DNA from: Desulfoluna limicola
Lineage (GTDB): Bacteria; Desulfobacterota; Desulfobacteria; Desulfobacterales; Desulfolunaceae
Assembly (NCBI RefSeq): GCF_021654575.1
Contig: NZ_AP024488.1
Coordinates: forward strand, 3,247,501 to 3,311,500
Direction of reading: 5' to 3'
DNA length: 64,000 nt
Position 1 is the first letter of the stretch, and every line of letters begins with the position of its first letter. The position numbers and the translations under genes were made by a program. This document shows positions 53,174 through 60,900 of this stretch, one piece after another. The notes under the pieces are model-generated. The model had not been told where the DNA came from and ran no database searches. It saw only the letters and a list, made by a program, of their open reading frames with translations.

Positions 53174-53983
53174 ATGGTTTTCAACTCAGCCCACCGCGGC
53201 GCCCGAAGCCTCGCCCCCGAAAACACCCTTGCCGCCATCCAGAAAGGATACGAGGTGGGCGCCCACCTCTGGGAAACCGACATCTCCGTCACAAAAGACG
53301 GCCAGCTTGTCCTTTTCCACGACGACACCCTTGAGCGCACCACCGATGCCCTCACCCGGTTCCCGAACCGCGAGAGCTACGCCATCTCCGATTTTACGTT
53401 GGAAGAGCTCAGGCAGCTCGACGCCGGCTCCTGGTTCGTGGACACCGACCCCTTCGGGCAGATCAACGCAGGCAACATCTCTACTGAAGAATCCGAAGGT
53501 TTCAAAGGGATCAAGATCCCCACCCTCGAAGAGGGACTCGCCTTTACCGTCTCCAAAAACTGGCCTGTGAACCTGGAGATCAAAACCCTCCTCGGCTCAG
53601 CTGTGGGCTTTCCCGTGGTGGATAAAACCCTTGAGGCCGTCAAAAAAAGCGGCATCGAACCGGCCCACGTCTTCTTCTCTTCCTTCGACCACACCCTCAT
53701 CGACGAGATCAAAAGAAAAGCGCCCGAATTCGACATCCAGGCGCTTCTGGGGGACGATGGCGAAACCACCAACAACTGGGGGGACTTCTCCTATGACACG
53801 TACAACGCCAACCAGGACCTCATCACCTTCGATGAACTCCGCTCCATCGTCGCCAAAGGGAAAACCGTGAACCTCTACACCGTCAACGACCCCGAACGGA
53901 TGAAAGCCTTCATCGAGGCAGGGGTGACGTCCCTCATCACGGACTATCCGCAGGTGCTGAAACAAATTTTGGAGGGGGTGTAG
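53174..53983 (+). CDS. Glycerophosphodiester phosphodiesterase
   Basis: I start at ATG 53174 (AAGGA 10 bases upstream); a GTG ten codons earlier is possible. The GDPD barrel shows 'NSAHRGARSLAPENTLAAIQ' with the catalytic His-Arg-Gly and PENT, 'LWETDISVTKDGQLVLFHDD' with metal-binding E/D and the second catalytic His, and 'NLYTVNDPERMKAFIEAGVT' with 'LITDYPQ' at the end. It would hydrolyse glycerophosphodiesters to alcohol and glycerol-3-phosphate. No signal peptide is visible, so it is probably cytosolic. It is convergent with the LysR gene. Confidence 0.92.
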   Translation: MVFNSAHRGARSLAPENTLAAIQKGYEVGAHLWETDISVTKDGQLVLFHDDTLERTTDALTRFPNRESYAISDFTLEELRQLDAGSWFVDTDPFGQINAGNISTEESEGFKGIKIPTLEEGLAFTVSKNWPVNLEIKTLLGSAVGFPVVDKTLEAVKKSGIEPAHVFFSSFDHTLIDEIKRKAPEFDIQALLGDDGETTNNWGDFSYDTYNANQDLITFDELRSIVAKGKTVNLYTVNDPERMKAFIEAGVTSLITDYPQVLKQILEGV

Positions 53984-53990
53984 GAGCACG

Positions 53991-54032
53991 CCTCCGGCGG
54001 CAAGGTGTGCCACCTTGAAAGCGCATCCGCCT
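53991..54032. repeat. Partial palindromic element
   Basis: GCCTCCGGCGGC, CAAGGTGTGCCACCTTG hairpin and GCGCATCCGC. It lies between convergent genes where a terminator is expected. Confidence 0.75.
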
Positions 54033-54051
54033 TTGAAGGAGAGCTGGAAAC

Positions 54052-54996
54052 TCACCCCTCGAGTTCCTTCGGCCCCACCACCGAATTGATGAAATACGAC
54101 TGGAACGTCTTCTCGGTAAAGGTGGCGATTTTGTCCTGCAGTTGAACCAGGGACATTTTATTGTAAATCTCTTTTTTATCGGTTTTTACATGAACAATGG
54201 ACCCTTCCTGAATCTGCCGTTGAGCAACGGTGCGGGTGATCACTCCCAGACCGAAATCATGCTCGATGGCGGAACAGACAGCCTGCACGCTGTCCACGGT
54301 CAGGACAACGTCCACCTTGACCGACTGCCTGCCGAAATGGTGCTTGAACCAGCCGTTCAAGGCCAAAATAGTTTGATCGTATGAGATGAACGACTGAGCC
54401 AGAATGTTCTCAAGGGACAGATCATCTTTCAGGTGGGTCTCAAAGTATGTTCTTGAGCAGGCCAGGATCACCTCCTCGTCCATGATGGGCTCCACATGGT
54501 AAAGCCCTATATCCGCAATATAATTCCGCTGGCTTAAAAACAGATCCACCATGGCAAAGTCCAGCTCCCCCTCCTTTACCATCCCCAGCAGTTTTTCCGG
54601 GTTTCCAAGGGTCAACGCAAAGGTCACCTCGGGATACCTCTGCCTGAAGGCACCCATGAGCTTTGGAAAATTCGCTTTTCCGAACTCCACAGGTGCGCCA
54701 ACCCTTAGCAGCCCTGAAGGTTCGTCCCTGCCTTCACGCAACGATTTCAAACCCGCCTCCAACTCCAGAAAAAAGGGCTGGAGAATCTGGAAGAGCTTGT
54801 CCGCCTCCACCGTGGGCACCAACCGCTTGTGCATCCGAGTAAAAAGGTGCACCTTGATCTCATGCTCGAGCTTTTTCAGGTGCTGACTCACCGCCGACGG
54901 CGTGACGTTCAACTCATTGGCGGCACCACTGATACTCTTGTTCTGGTAAATATAATAAAAAACCTTGAGCCGATTGACGTCGAGCGACTTAAGCAT
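54052..54996 (-). CDS. LysR-family transcriptional regulator
   Basis: This 314-residue protein opens with a LysR HTH ('LKVFYYIYQNKSISGAANEL', 'NVTPSAVSQHLKKLEHEIKV', 'HLFTRMHKRLVPTVEADKLF') and a substrate-sensing domain ('GLLRVGAPVEFGKANFPKLM', 'VTFALTLGNPEKLLGMVKEG', 'FGLGVITRTVAQRQIQEGSI'). It is divergent from the O-acetylhomoserine sulfhydrylase gene, 330 bases away, and may control it, although two repeats lie between them. Confidence 0.9.
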   Translation of the reverse strand: MLKSLDVNRLKVFYYIYQNKSISGAANELNVTPSAVSQHLKKLEHEIKVHLFTRMHKRLVPTVEADKLFQILQPFFLELEAGLKSLREGRDEPSGLLRVGAPVEFGKANFPKLMGAFRQRYPEVTFALTLGNPEKLLGMVKEGELDFAMVDLFLSQRNYIADIGLYHVEPIMDEEVILACSRTYFETHLKDDLSLENILAQSFISYDQTILALNGWFKHHFGRQSVKVDVVLTVDSVQAVCSAIEHDFGLGVITRTVAQRQIQEGSIVHVKTDKKEIYNKMSLVQLQDKIATFTEKTFQSYFINSVVGPKELEG

Positions 54997-55103
54997 AACT
55001 TAACCTATGGTTTAAAATGTTTAAATTTACGTGATGCAACATGTGGTGTAGTTTGTCAACCATGAGGCTTTCGTAAACGATACATAACCATTCAGATCAA
55101 AAT

Positions 55104-55150
55104 CGCCTCCGGCGGCCCTGCCGGGGGCCAAACGTTTGGTAATTTTATCA
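55104..55150. repeat. Type-B palindromic element, diverged 3' half
   Basis: GCCTCCGGCGGCCCTGCCGG then CCAAACGTTTGG, after which the match fades (AATTTTATCAGCTGGG). Confidence 0.75.
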
Positions 55151-55207
55151 GCTGGGTTTGACTAACAAATTTTTACGAGTGAACCCGATAAATTCATGTT
55201 TGAAGAC

Positions 55208-55288
55208 GGATATGATTTGCCCCGAGGAACGAGGGGCAAAGCGCATCCGTAACCTGCTTTCAAGGTGGCACACCTTGCCGCCGGAGGC
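55208..55288. repeat. Composite palindromic element, forward orientation
   Basis: TTTGCCCC-GAGGAACGA-GGGGCAAA with partly mismatched outer arms, then CAAGGTGGCACACCTTG and GCCGCCGGAGGCC. It lies 40 bases before the sulfhydrylase start. Confidence 0.85.
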
Positions 55289-55329
55289 CGTTTTTAAGAG
55301 CTGGATAGTGGCAACAAGAATAATATTCA

Positions 55330-56619
55330 ATGGGGAATCAGATGGAAACGAATGAGTGGAAAATAGAGACAAAGGCCGTGCAGAGTGGGTACACCCCTGA
55401 AAACGGGGCGCCCCGAGTGACACCTATTGTGCAGAGCACCACATACAAGTACAACACCTGCAAAGAGATCGCCGACCTGTTTGACCTGAAGGTCCCGGGG
55501 CACATGTACTCACGGATCAGCAACCCCACCGTTGAAGTGCTTGAAAACAAAATGGCCGCCCTGGAAGGCGGCGTGGGCGCCCTGGCCCTCTCATCCGGCC
55601 AATCGGCCTCCACCATCTGCATCTTGAATATCTGCGAAGCCGGAGACCACTTTGTGGCGCTCTCAACCCTCTATGGTGGCACCTTCAACCTCTTTAAGCA
55701 CACCATGAAAAAAATGGGAATCGAGGTGACCTTCGTGGACCCCGAGGCCCCGGTGGACCAGGTGAAAAAAGCCTTCAAGCCCAACACCAAGCTGCTGTTT
55801 GGAGAGTCCCTCTCCAACCCCGGGACCAATGTCCTCGACTTTGACAAGTTTGCCGCCATCGCCCAGGCCATGGAGGTCCCCTTCATCGTGGACAACACCT
55901 TCCCCACCCCCTGCCTCTGTCGCCCCCTGGAGCACGGGGCGAACATCGTGATCCACTCCACCACCAAGTACTCGGACGGCCACGCCACAAGTGTGGGCGG
56001 GGTTATCGTGGACGGGGGCTCCTTCAACTGGGCCAACGGCAAGTTCCCCGGACTCACCGAGCCCGATGAGTCCTACCACGGCTTGAGCTTTGTGGAGACC
56101 TTCGGCAACATGGCCTACATCGTCAAAGCAAGGGTCCAGTGGATCCGTGACGTCGGCTGCTACATGACACCCCAAAATGCCTTCCTCACCAACAAGGGCT
56201 TAGAGACCCTGCACCTGCGCATGGAACGGCACAGCAGCAACGCCCTGGCCCTTGCCGAGTACCTGGAAAGCCATGACAAGGTAAGCTGGGTCAAGTACCC
56301 CATGCTGAAAAGCGACCCCAACCACGCGTTGTGCAAGAAATACATGAAGGCCGGCAGCGGCGTGCTGACCTTTGGCCTCAAAGGAGACAGTAACGCAGCA
56401 GAAACCGTCATGAACAGCCTCAAGCTGGCTGCAATCGTGGTCCACGTGTCCGATGTCCGCACAGGGGTCCTCCACCCGGCAAGCATGACCCACCGCCAGC
56501 TGAGTGAAGAGGACCAGCTCAAAGCCGGCGTCCTCCCCGAGCTGGTACGCGTCACCGTCGGCATCGAACACATCGACGACATCATCGCGGATTTTGACCA
56601 GGCGTTGGGGCGTCTTTAG
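55330..56619 (+). CDS. metY: O-acetylhomoserine sulfhydrylase-type PLP enzyme
   Basis: This ~425-429-residue Cys/Met-metabolism PLP enzyme may start at 55330 or 55342 (GGGGA upstream). Motifs: 'TKAVQSGYTPENGAPRVTPI', 'YSRISNPTVEVLENKMAALE', 'GALALSSGQSASTICILNIC', 'PFIVDNTFPTPCLCRPLEHG' and the lysine of 'IVIHSTTKYSDGHATSVGGV'. The length and 'QNAFLTNKGLETLHLRMERH' fit MetY better than cystathionine gamma-synthase. Methionine gamma-lyase activity is not excluded. It would make homocysteine from O-acetylhomoserine and sulfide. It is divergent from a LysR gene. Confidence 0.88.
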   Translation: MGNQMETNEWKIETKAVQSGYTPENGAPRVTPIVQSTTYKYNTCKEIADLFDLKVPGHMYSRISNPTVEVLENKMAALEGGVGALALSSGQSASTICILNICEAGDHFVALSTLYGGTFNLFKHTMKKMGIEVTFVDPEAPVDQVKKAFKPNTKLLFGESLSNPGTNVLDFDKFAAIAQAMEVPFIVDNTFPTPCLCRPLEHGANIVIHSTTKYSDGHATSVGGVIVDGGSFNWANGKFPGLTEPDESYHGLSFVETFGNMAYIVKARVQWIRDVGCYMTPQNAFLTNKGLETLHLRMERHSSNALALAEYLESHDKVSWVKYPMLKSDPNHALCKKYMKAGSGVLTFGLKGDSNAAETVMNSLKLAAIVVHVSDVRTGVLHPASMTHRQLSEEDQLKAGVLPELVRVTVGIEHIDDIIADFDQALGRL

Positions 56620-56637
56620 GAAAGGCCTGAAAGCATT

Positions 56638-56722
56638 GCCTCCGGCGGGCAGGGGATGATCCCCTGCACCCCAAATTGCGAATGCGCCCGGCTCTCGTGC
56701 CTCGAGCCGCGCACATTCGCGG
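56638..56722. repeat. Composite palindromic element, reverse orientation
   Basis: GCCTCCGGCGGG, CAGGGGATGATCCCCTG, then GCGAATGCGCCCGGCTC with GAGCCGCGCACATTCGC around TCGTGCCTC. It lies 18 bases after metY. Confidence 0.85.
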
Positions 56723-56851
56723 TAGGGCTTCGACACCCTTTCTGGCCAAACATGTGAAAAGTTGGCTAAACAGACATTCGTCCCTTCACTATGATACAAG
56801 CGTTTGTAGCGCCATCTTACATCGCATGTAATAACTTCTTAAGAAAAAGAC

Positions 56852-56932
56852 GACAGCGCTTTGCCCCGAGGAACGAGGGGCAAAGCGCTGTCGTAAGCAG
56901 CTTTCAAGGTGGCACACCTTGCCGCCGGAGGC
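56852..56932. repeat. Composite palindromic element, best-paired copy
   Basis: GACAGCGCTTTGCCCC pairs perfectly (16 bp) with GGGGCAAAGCGCTGTC around GAGGAACGA, then CAAGGTGGCACACCTTG and GCCGCCGGAGGCC. It lies 52 bases before the ATP-grasp start. Confidence 0.9.
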
Positions 56933-56984
56933 CATTTTTCCCGACCTTGACCGTCATCACCGAAACACCGAATTGGAATGCACC

Positions 56985-58145
56985 ATGTTTATATTTGACG
57001 CACCGTATATCTCTGATGTGGCTGAAGCCTTTCTCATTGAGTCCCAGGCCCCGCTTTTAAAAAATGAGTTTTCCATGGAATCGATCTCCAACAAAGCCAA
57101 TCAGGTCTCGGAGGATGAGGCCATCAAGGAGTTGGAGCGTCAGAATTTCAGGTGGGTGTACAGCAACAGTGAGAACGCCATCGGCTGGATCGTGAAAACC
57201 TTTGGGGCAGATTCTGACCTGGCAAAAAAAATAGAGCTCTTCAAAAACAAGGGCACATTCCGCAAAGCCACTGCAACGCTCTTTCCCGACATCACATTTA
57301 TCGAAATTCCGGCAAGCGAGGTGGAAACATTCACCTTTGACAGGGTCGGGTCGCCCTTTATCATCAAGCCCAGCGTGGGGTTTATCAGCGCAGGGGTCCA
57401 TCGCGTCAACAACAGCGACGAGTGGGAGACAGTCCGGGGGGACCTTCTAAAAGAGACGGAAGAGACCGCCAAGGCCTTTCCGAAAGAGGTCCTGAGCAGC
57501 ACCTCCTTTATCATCGAGTCCATCATCGACGGCGATGAATTCGCGGTGGATGCTTACTTTGACGATGAGAACAAGCCGGTCATCTTAAACATCCTGCATC
57601 ACAAATTCAGCGATGAGCATGACATGAGCGACCGGCTCTACCTCACCTCTGCTGAGATCATCAACACCCATCGTGCACCCATCGAAGCTTTTTTATGCGA
57701 CATCGCCACACTGGGTGATTTCCGCGGGCTCCCTTTCCATGCCGAGATTCGCATTGACGCGGAAAACACCATCCGCCCCATCGAGATCAACCCGCTCCGC
57801 TTCGCCGGGTGGTGCTCCACGGATATTGCCCATTATGCCTATGGCATCAACGTTTACGACTACTTTGCCAACAAGAAAACGCCCGATTGGCCCACCATTC
57901 TTGAAGCATCTGGAACAGACACCCACGCCATGGCAGTGATTGAGCGCCCCACCCCCCTTTCGGACAATCAACGCTTTGACTATGACAAACTGGAAGAGAG
58001 CGTCAGCTCTGTCCACGCCCTACGAAAAATGGATTACCGGACCTTCCCGCTGTATGCCTTCCTCTTCTTCAGGGTCTCACCAGAAACCAGCCATGAACTC
58101 GACATGATGCTGACCCTGGACCCCGATGCCTTTGTAGCGAGTTAG
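56985..58145 (+). CDS. ATP-grasp family ligase-like protein (386 aa)
   Basis: The start at 56985 begins 'MFIFDAPYISDVAEAFLIES'; upstream codons fall in the repeat. The protein has an N-terminal domain, an ATP-grasp linker ('GTFRKATATLFPDITFIEIP'), ATP-binding strands ('VGSPFIIKPSVGFISAGVHR', 'SSTSFIIESIIDGDEFAVDA') and a C-terminal Mg-binding strand ('LPFHAEIRIDAENTIRPIEI', 'NPLRFAGW'), the typical order of ATP-grasp carboxylate-amine ligases. Substrates are unknown. It follows metY on the same strand but is separated by two repeats, so a pathway link is only possible. Confidence 0.8.
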   Translation: MFIFDAPYISDVAEAFLIESQAPLLKNEFSMESISNKANQVSEDEAIKELERQNFRWVYSNSENAIGWIVKTFGADSDLAKKIELFKNKGTFRKATATLFPDITFIEIPASEVETFTFDRVGSPFIIKPSVGFISAGVHRVNNSDEWETVRGDLLKETEETAKAFPKEVLSSTSFIIESIIDGDEFAVDAYFDDENKPVILNILHHKFSDEHDMSDRLYLTSAEIINTHRAPIEAFLCDIATLGDFRGLPFHAEIRIDAENTIRPIEINPLRFAGWCSTDIAHYAYGINVYDYFANKKTPDWPTILEASGTDTHAMAVIERPTPLSDNQRFDYDKLEESVSSVHALRKMDYRTFPLYAFLFFRVSPETSHELDMMLTLDPDAFVAS

Positions 58146-58200
58146 TGTACCCTGTAAACACCGGATAACAAACGCCTTTAAAAGACCGACAAAGAGAGAC

Positions 58201-58250
58201 ATCCGTCGGCCCTGCCGGGGGCCAAACTTTTAAAAAGTTTGACAAACAGG
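58201..58250. repeat. Type-B palindromic element
   Basis: ATCCGTCGGCCCTGCCGG then CCAAACTTTTAAAAAGTTTG and ACAAACAGG. It lies 55 bases after the ATP-grasp stop. Confidence 0.8.
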
Positions 58251-58305
58251 TCTTAGGATCTGATCACCAGTATAACCCGTATTGAAAAAATTAGATGATT
58301 CTGCG

Positions 58306-58385
58306 CCAGCCCTCGCCCCGAGGAACGAGGGGCGAGGGCTGGTACAACCTGGGGTCCAGGGGATCATCCCCTGGCCGCCGGAGGC
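58306..58385. repeat. Composite palindromic element, forward orientation
   Basis: CCAGCCCTCGCCCC pairs perfectly with GGGGCGAGGGCTGG around GAGGAACGA, followed by CAGGGGATCATCCCCTG and GCCGCCGGAGGC. It lies at the 3' end of the methyltransferase gene. Confidence 0.9.
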
Positions 58386-58392
58386 TTCCTTC

Positions 58393-59073
58393 TTACCTTT
58401 TCTTTTTCCCCAGAAACACCGCATGTCGATACCCCCCTTTGCCGGGACGCTCACAGGTGGTGGCAAAGCCGCCCTGGGTCATGCGCTTGGCAAAGCCTTC
58501 GTCATAGGTCTCGCCCCAAACGGCAAGGGTGCCGCCGGGTTTGAGGCAGGCGTGGGTGCGCTCGATGGCCCGGCTTCCGTAAAAGGGGTCGCTCTTTTTA
58601 TCGGTGCGGGCGTGGGGGCCCCGGTAGAGATCGAGGATGATGGCGTCGAACCGCGGGGTGTTGGTCTCTTTGGCGGTATTGCTGATGAGCTTGGCCACGT
58701 CTCCCAGGGCAACAGTCACCCTGGGGTCTGAGACGGCCCCGCCGGTGAGTGAAGCAAGGGGGCCCTTGCACCACGTGACAATCTGCTCGCTGAGCTCCGC
58801 CACCACCACCTCGGCTGTTTCAGGGAGGGCGTCCAGAACCGCCCGAAGGGTGCAGCCCATGCCCAGTCCCCCCACCATGACCCGTGGGGCCGGATGGTTT
58901 TCAAGCCCCTTGCATCCTAAGGCCCCCAACGCCATCTCCGAGCGCTGGGCCATGCTGTTCATCAACACCTGGGAACCCAGGGTGATGATAAAATCCCGTT
59001 CGCCGCGCTGTCGCAGCTCCAGGGTTTCGTCATCGGTGGTGAAACGGTCTAAGGTCTTCCAGGGTAAAGCCAT
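58393..59073 (-). CDS. Spermidine-synthase-like methyltransferase-fold protein (226 aa)
   Basis: The Rossmann motif 'PRVMVGGLGMGCTLRAVLDA' (~64-83), the acidic strand 'AEVVVAELSEQIVTWCKG' and 'VTVALGDVAKLISNTAKETN', 'FDAIILDLYRGPHARTDKKS' match the spermidine/spermine-synthase-like group. The 'GGLGMGCTL' loop and 'LDLYRGP' (in place of the synthase 'DSTDP' motif) suggest it is not a true aminopropyltransferase. Function unknown. It is monocistronic and flanked by repeats. Confidence 0.78.
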   Translation of the reverse strand: MALPWKTLDRFTTDDETLELRQRGERDFIITLGSQVLMNSMAQRSEMALGALGCKGLENHPAPRVMVGGLGMGCTLRAVLDALPETAEVVVAELSEQIVTWCKGPLASLTGGAVSDPRVTVALGDVAKLISNTAKETNTPRFDAIILDLYRGPHARTDKKSDPFYGSRAIERTHACLKPGGTLAVWGETYDEGFAKRMTQGGFATTCERPGKGGYRHAVFLGKKKR

Positions 59074-59466
59074 GTGTATAAATCCTTCAGGGGCCTCAAG
59101 GGCGCCTCTGGTATTTTGAAAAAATAAAAAGCCTCAGGCGGCAAGGGTGGCGAAGCCACTTAGGCTAAAAACACCTCGAAAGCAAATTGCGGATGCGCTT
59201 TGCCCTCGTTCCTCGGGCCAAATCACACCCGCCTTTACTTGAACCCAATCATGAATTTCAGGGGCGAGGAAGAGAAAAAACACATTGAAACCCAATTACC
59301 GCTGGGAGTGGGTTCGGAACGATCTTTATATCAACCGCGCTCTATTTTGCCATGAATCTTTTTATGAAGGGTTGGGGTGAAGCATTAAATGAGTGCGATG
59401 TCGCGGCGTAAAGGTTGATGGCTCCATATGTGATTTTCATGAGCCGAAAGCCATCACAACTCACAC

Positions 59467-59561
59467 ATGGATCCCCGGTCATTCGCTATGCAAAGAGTGC
59501 CGGATTTACGAAGCTTAAGCCCCATCGGCACGTCAGATTACCCTGACAGCCGGGGAAGACG
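59467..59561. repeat. ATGGATCCCCGG...CCGGGGAAGACG element
   Basis: Second full copy of the type seen at 8534-8630, with the same ends and a different interior. Confidence 0.6.
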
Positions 59562-59584
59562 AACCCAATGAAATACCGTGATTC

Positions 59585-59682
59585 ACGGGCGTAGCCCGTC
59601 AGTGAATGTAAAGAGCCTGAGGAACGAGGGCTCAGAGCATTCACAATCAGCTTTCGAGGTGGCTCACCTCGTCACCGGAGGC
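59585..59682. repeat. Composite palindromic element, forward orientation
   Basis: ACGGGCGTAGCCCGT, GTGAATG...CATTCAC stem around CTGAGGAACGAGGG, CGAGGTGGCTCACCTCG, and TCACCGGAGGC. The GTGAATG/CATTCAC arms carry the same paired change from the more common GCGAATG/CATTCGC. Confidence 0.85.
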
Positions 59683-59690
59683 ATGCTCTT

Positions 59691-60896
59691 TTATTTCACA
59701 ACCACTTTCACGATGTTGCCGGGAAGCATGTGGCCGGTGTTTTCGAACATGACGTTGAAATACACAGCACTTGATATCCCGGGCATTTTATCGCTTAACA
59801 GCTGGGGTACGCGGAGCTGGACCTGGCCTTTTGCGGAGAGTTTTCCTGGGATGGATTTCCTGGTGGCTCCGCCGTAGAGGCGTATCTCTTTGTCTTCGGT
59901 AAACAGGGGGGCTTTTTCGGCTTCCACGTAGACATCCACCCAGAGGTGGCTTAGCGAAGCGCTTGTTAATATCGATTCCCCGGTGTTTAGCACAGAGCCC
60001 TGGGTGACAGTGACATCGGTGATGATGGCATCAAAGGGGGCTGTGTAGGTTGCCGAGCCGTATCTCTTCTGCAGCTGGTCCAGTTGCGACCGGGCTGTTT
60101 CGATCTCGGAGAGAAGGGTCTGGTAATCGGTTTTTGTTTTGATGGAATCACGCATCAGGATGGATTCGAGTTTCCGGGCCTCTTTCTGGACTTCGGCCTC
60201 TGCAATCCGGTTGGCTTTCAGTACCTGCCGGTAGTGGTCCCGGGCCAGGACATAGTCGTTGTAGCGCAGTTTTTTTTCGGTCTCAGCGGCTCTGACCTGT
60301 GACAAGGTTGCCGCATCGAGTTCATAGAGTTTCCGAAGGTTCTTGTAGCGCTCGTTTTTCGCCTCATAGAGGGTGTTCAAGCGGCTCTGCTCATACCGTG
60401 CCTCGGACTGGAGCCGCTCACGCGTTATGGCGGTCCCCTGCTGCTTTAATCGCAACAACTCCCTTTCGTTTGCTAAGGGATCGATGTACGCCACCCCTTC
60501 GGCAGGGGCCGTGGCGTTCGTTATAAGGTCGTATTCCGCCATTTTGGTCTGAAGGTTGACCTCGGCAGCCCTGATTTGGGCTTCGCCTTCGATGGAGAGC
60601 TGGGTAAAAAGAACATCCCCTTTTTTTACGACATCCCCTTTTGAAACCAGAAGCGTCTGAATCTCGGTGGGGAACCCGGCGGTGACCTCCGCGGTGTTTC
60701 CAGAGACGATACCATAGGTGTAGAGGGTGTTTCTTTTGTAGAGGGCAACCCCTGCGATAAGAATCGCCAGCCCGACAAAAACAGTTGCACCTGTTTTAAA
60801 GACGGGTGTTTTCCGCCTTTGAAATTCTTTCATTTCTGTCTGGGCCGGGGTGACGGGTTGCTGTGATTTGGCGCCGTTTCTGAACGATATCTTCAT
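59691..60896 (-). CDS. HlyD/RND-type periplasmic membrane-fusion adaptor
   Basis: The start at 60896 is preceded by AGGTGA (4-base gap) and overlaps the end of the preceding gene. A cytosolic tail and one N-terminal helix ('GATVFVGLAILIAGVALYKR') are followed by a barrel-sandwich half ('AEVTAGFPTEIQTLLVSKGD'), a long coiled coil (~100-260, 'LRKLYELDAATLSQVRAAET'), the second lipoyl half ('YTAPFDAIITDVTVTQGSVL') and a beta-barrel end. It should bridge an inner-membrane machine to the TolC-like partner encoded just upstream. Confidence 0.88.
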   Translation of the reverse strand: MKISFRNGAKSQQPVTPAQTEMKEFQRRKTPVFKTGATVFVGLAILIAGVALYKRNTLYTYGIVSGNTAEVTAGFPTEIQTLLVSKGDVVKKGDVLFTQLSIEGEAQIRAAEVNLQTKMAEYDLITNATAPAEGVAYIDPLANERELLRLKQQGTAITRERLQSEARYEQSRLNTLYEAKNERYKNLRKLYELDAATLSQVRAAETEKKLRYNDYVLARDHYRQVLKANRIAEAEVQKEARKLESILMRDSIKTKTDYQTLLSEIETARSQLDQLQKRYGSATYTAPFDAIITDVTVTQGSVLNTGESILTSASLSHLWVDVYVEAEKAPLFTEDKEIRLYGGATRKSIPGKLSAKGQVQLRVPQLLSDKMPGISSAVYFNVMFENTGHMLPGNIVKVVVK

Positions 60897-60900
60897 GGTA

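Larger units (their letters stand above)
59074..59690. other. Spacer filled with three repeats
   Basis: A reverse composite element with a lengthened hairpin (59131-59225), an ATGGATCCCCGG element (59467-59561) and a forward composite element (59585-59682) occupy most of it. No gene is seen between 59226 and 59466. Confidence 0.6.
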
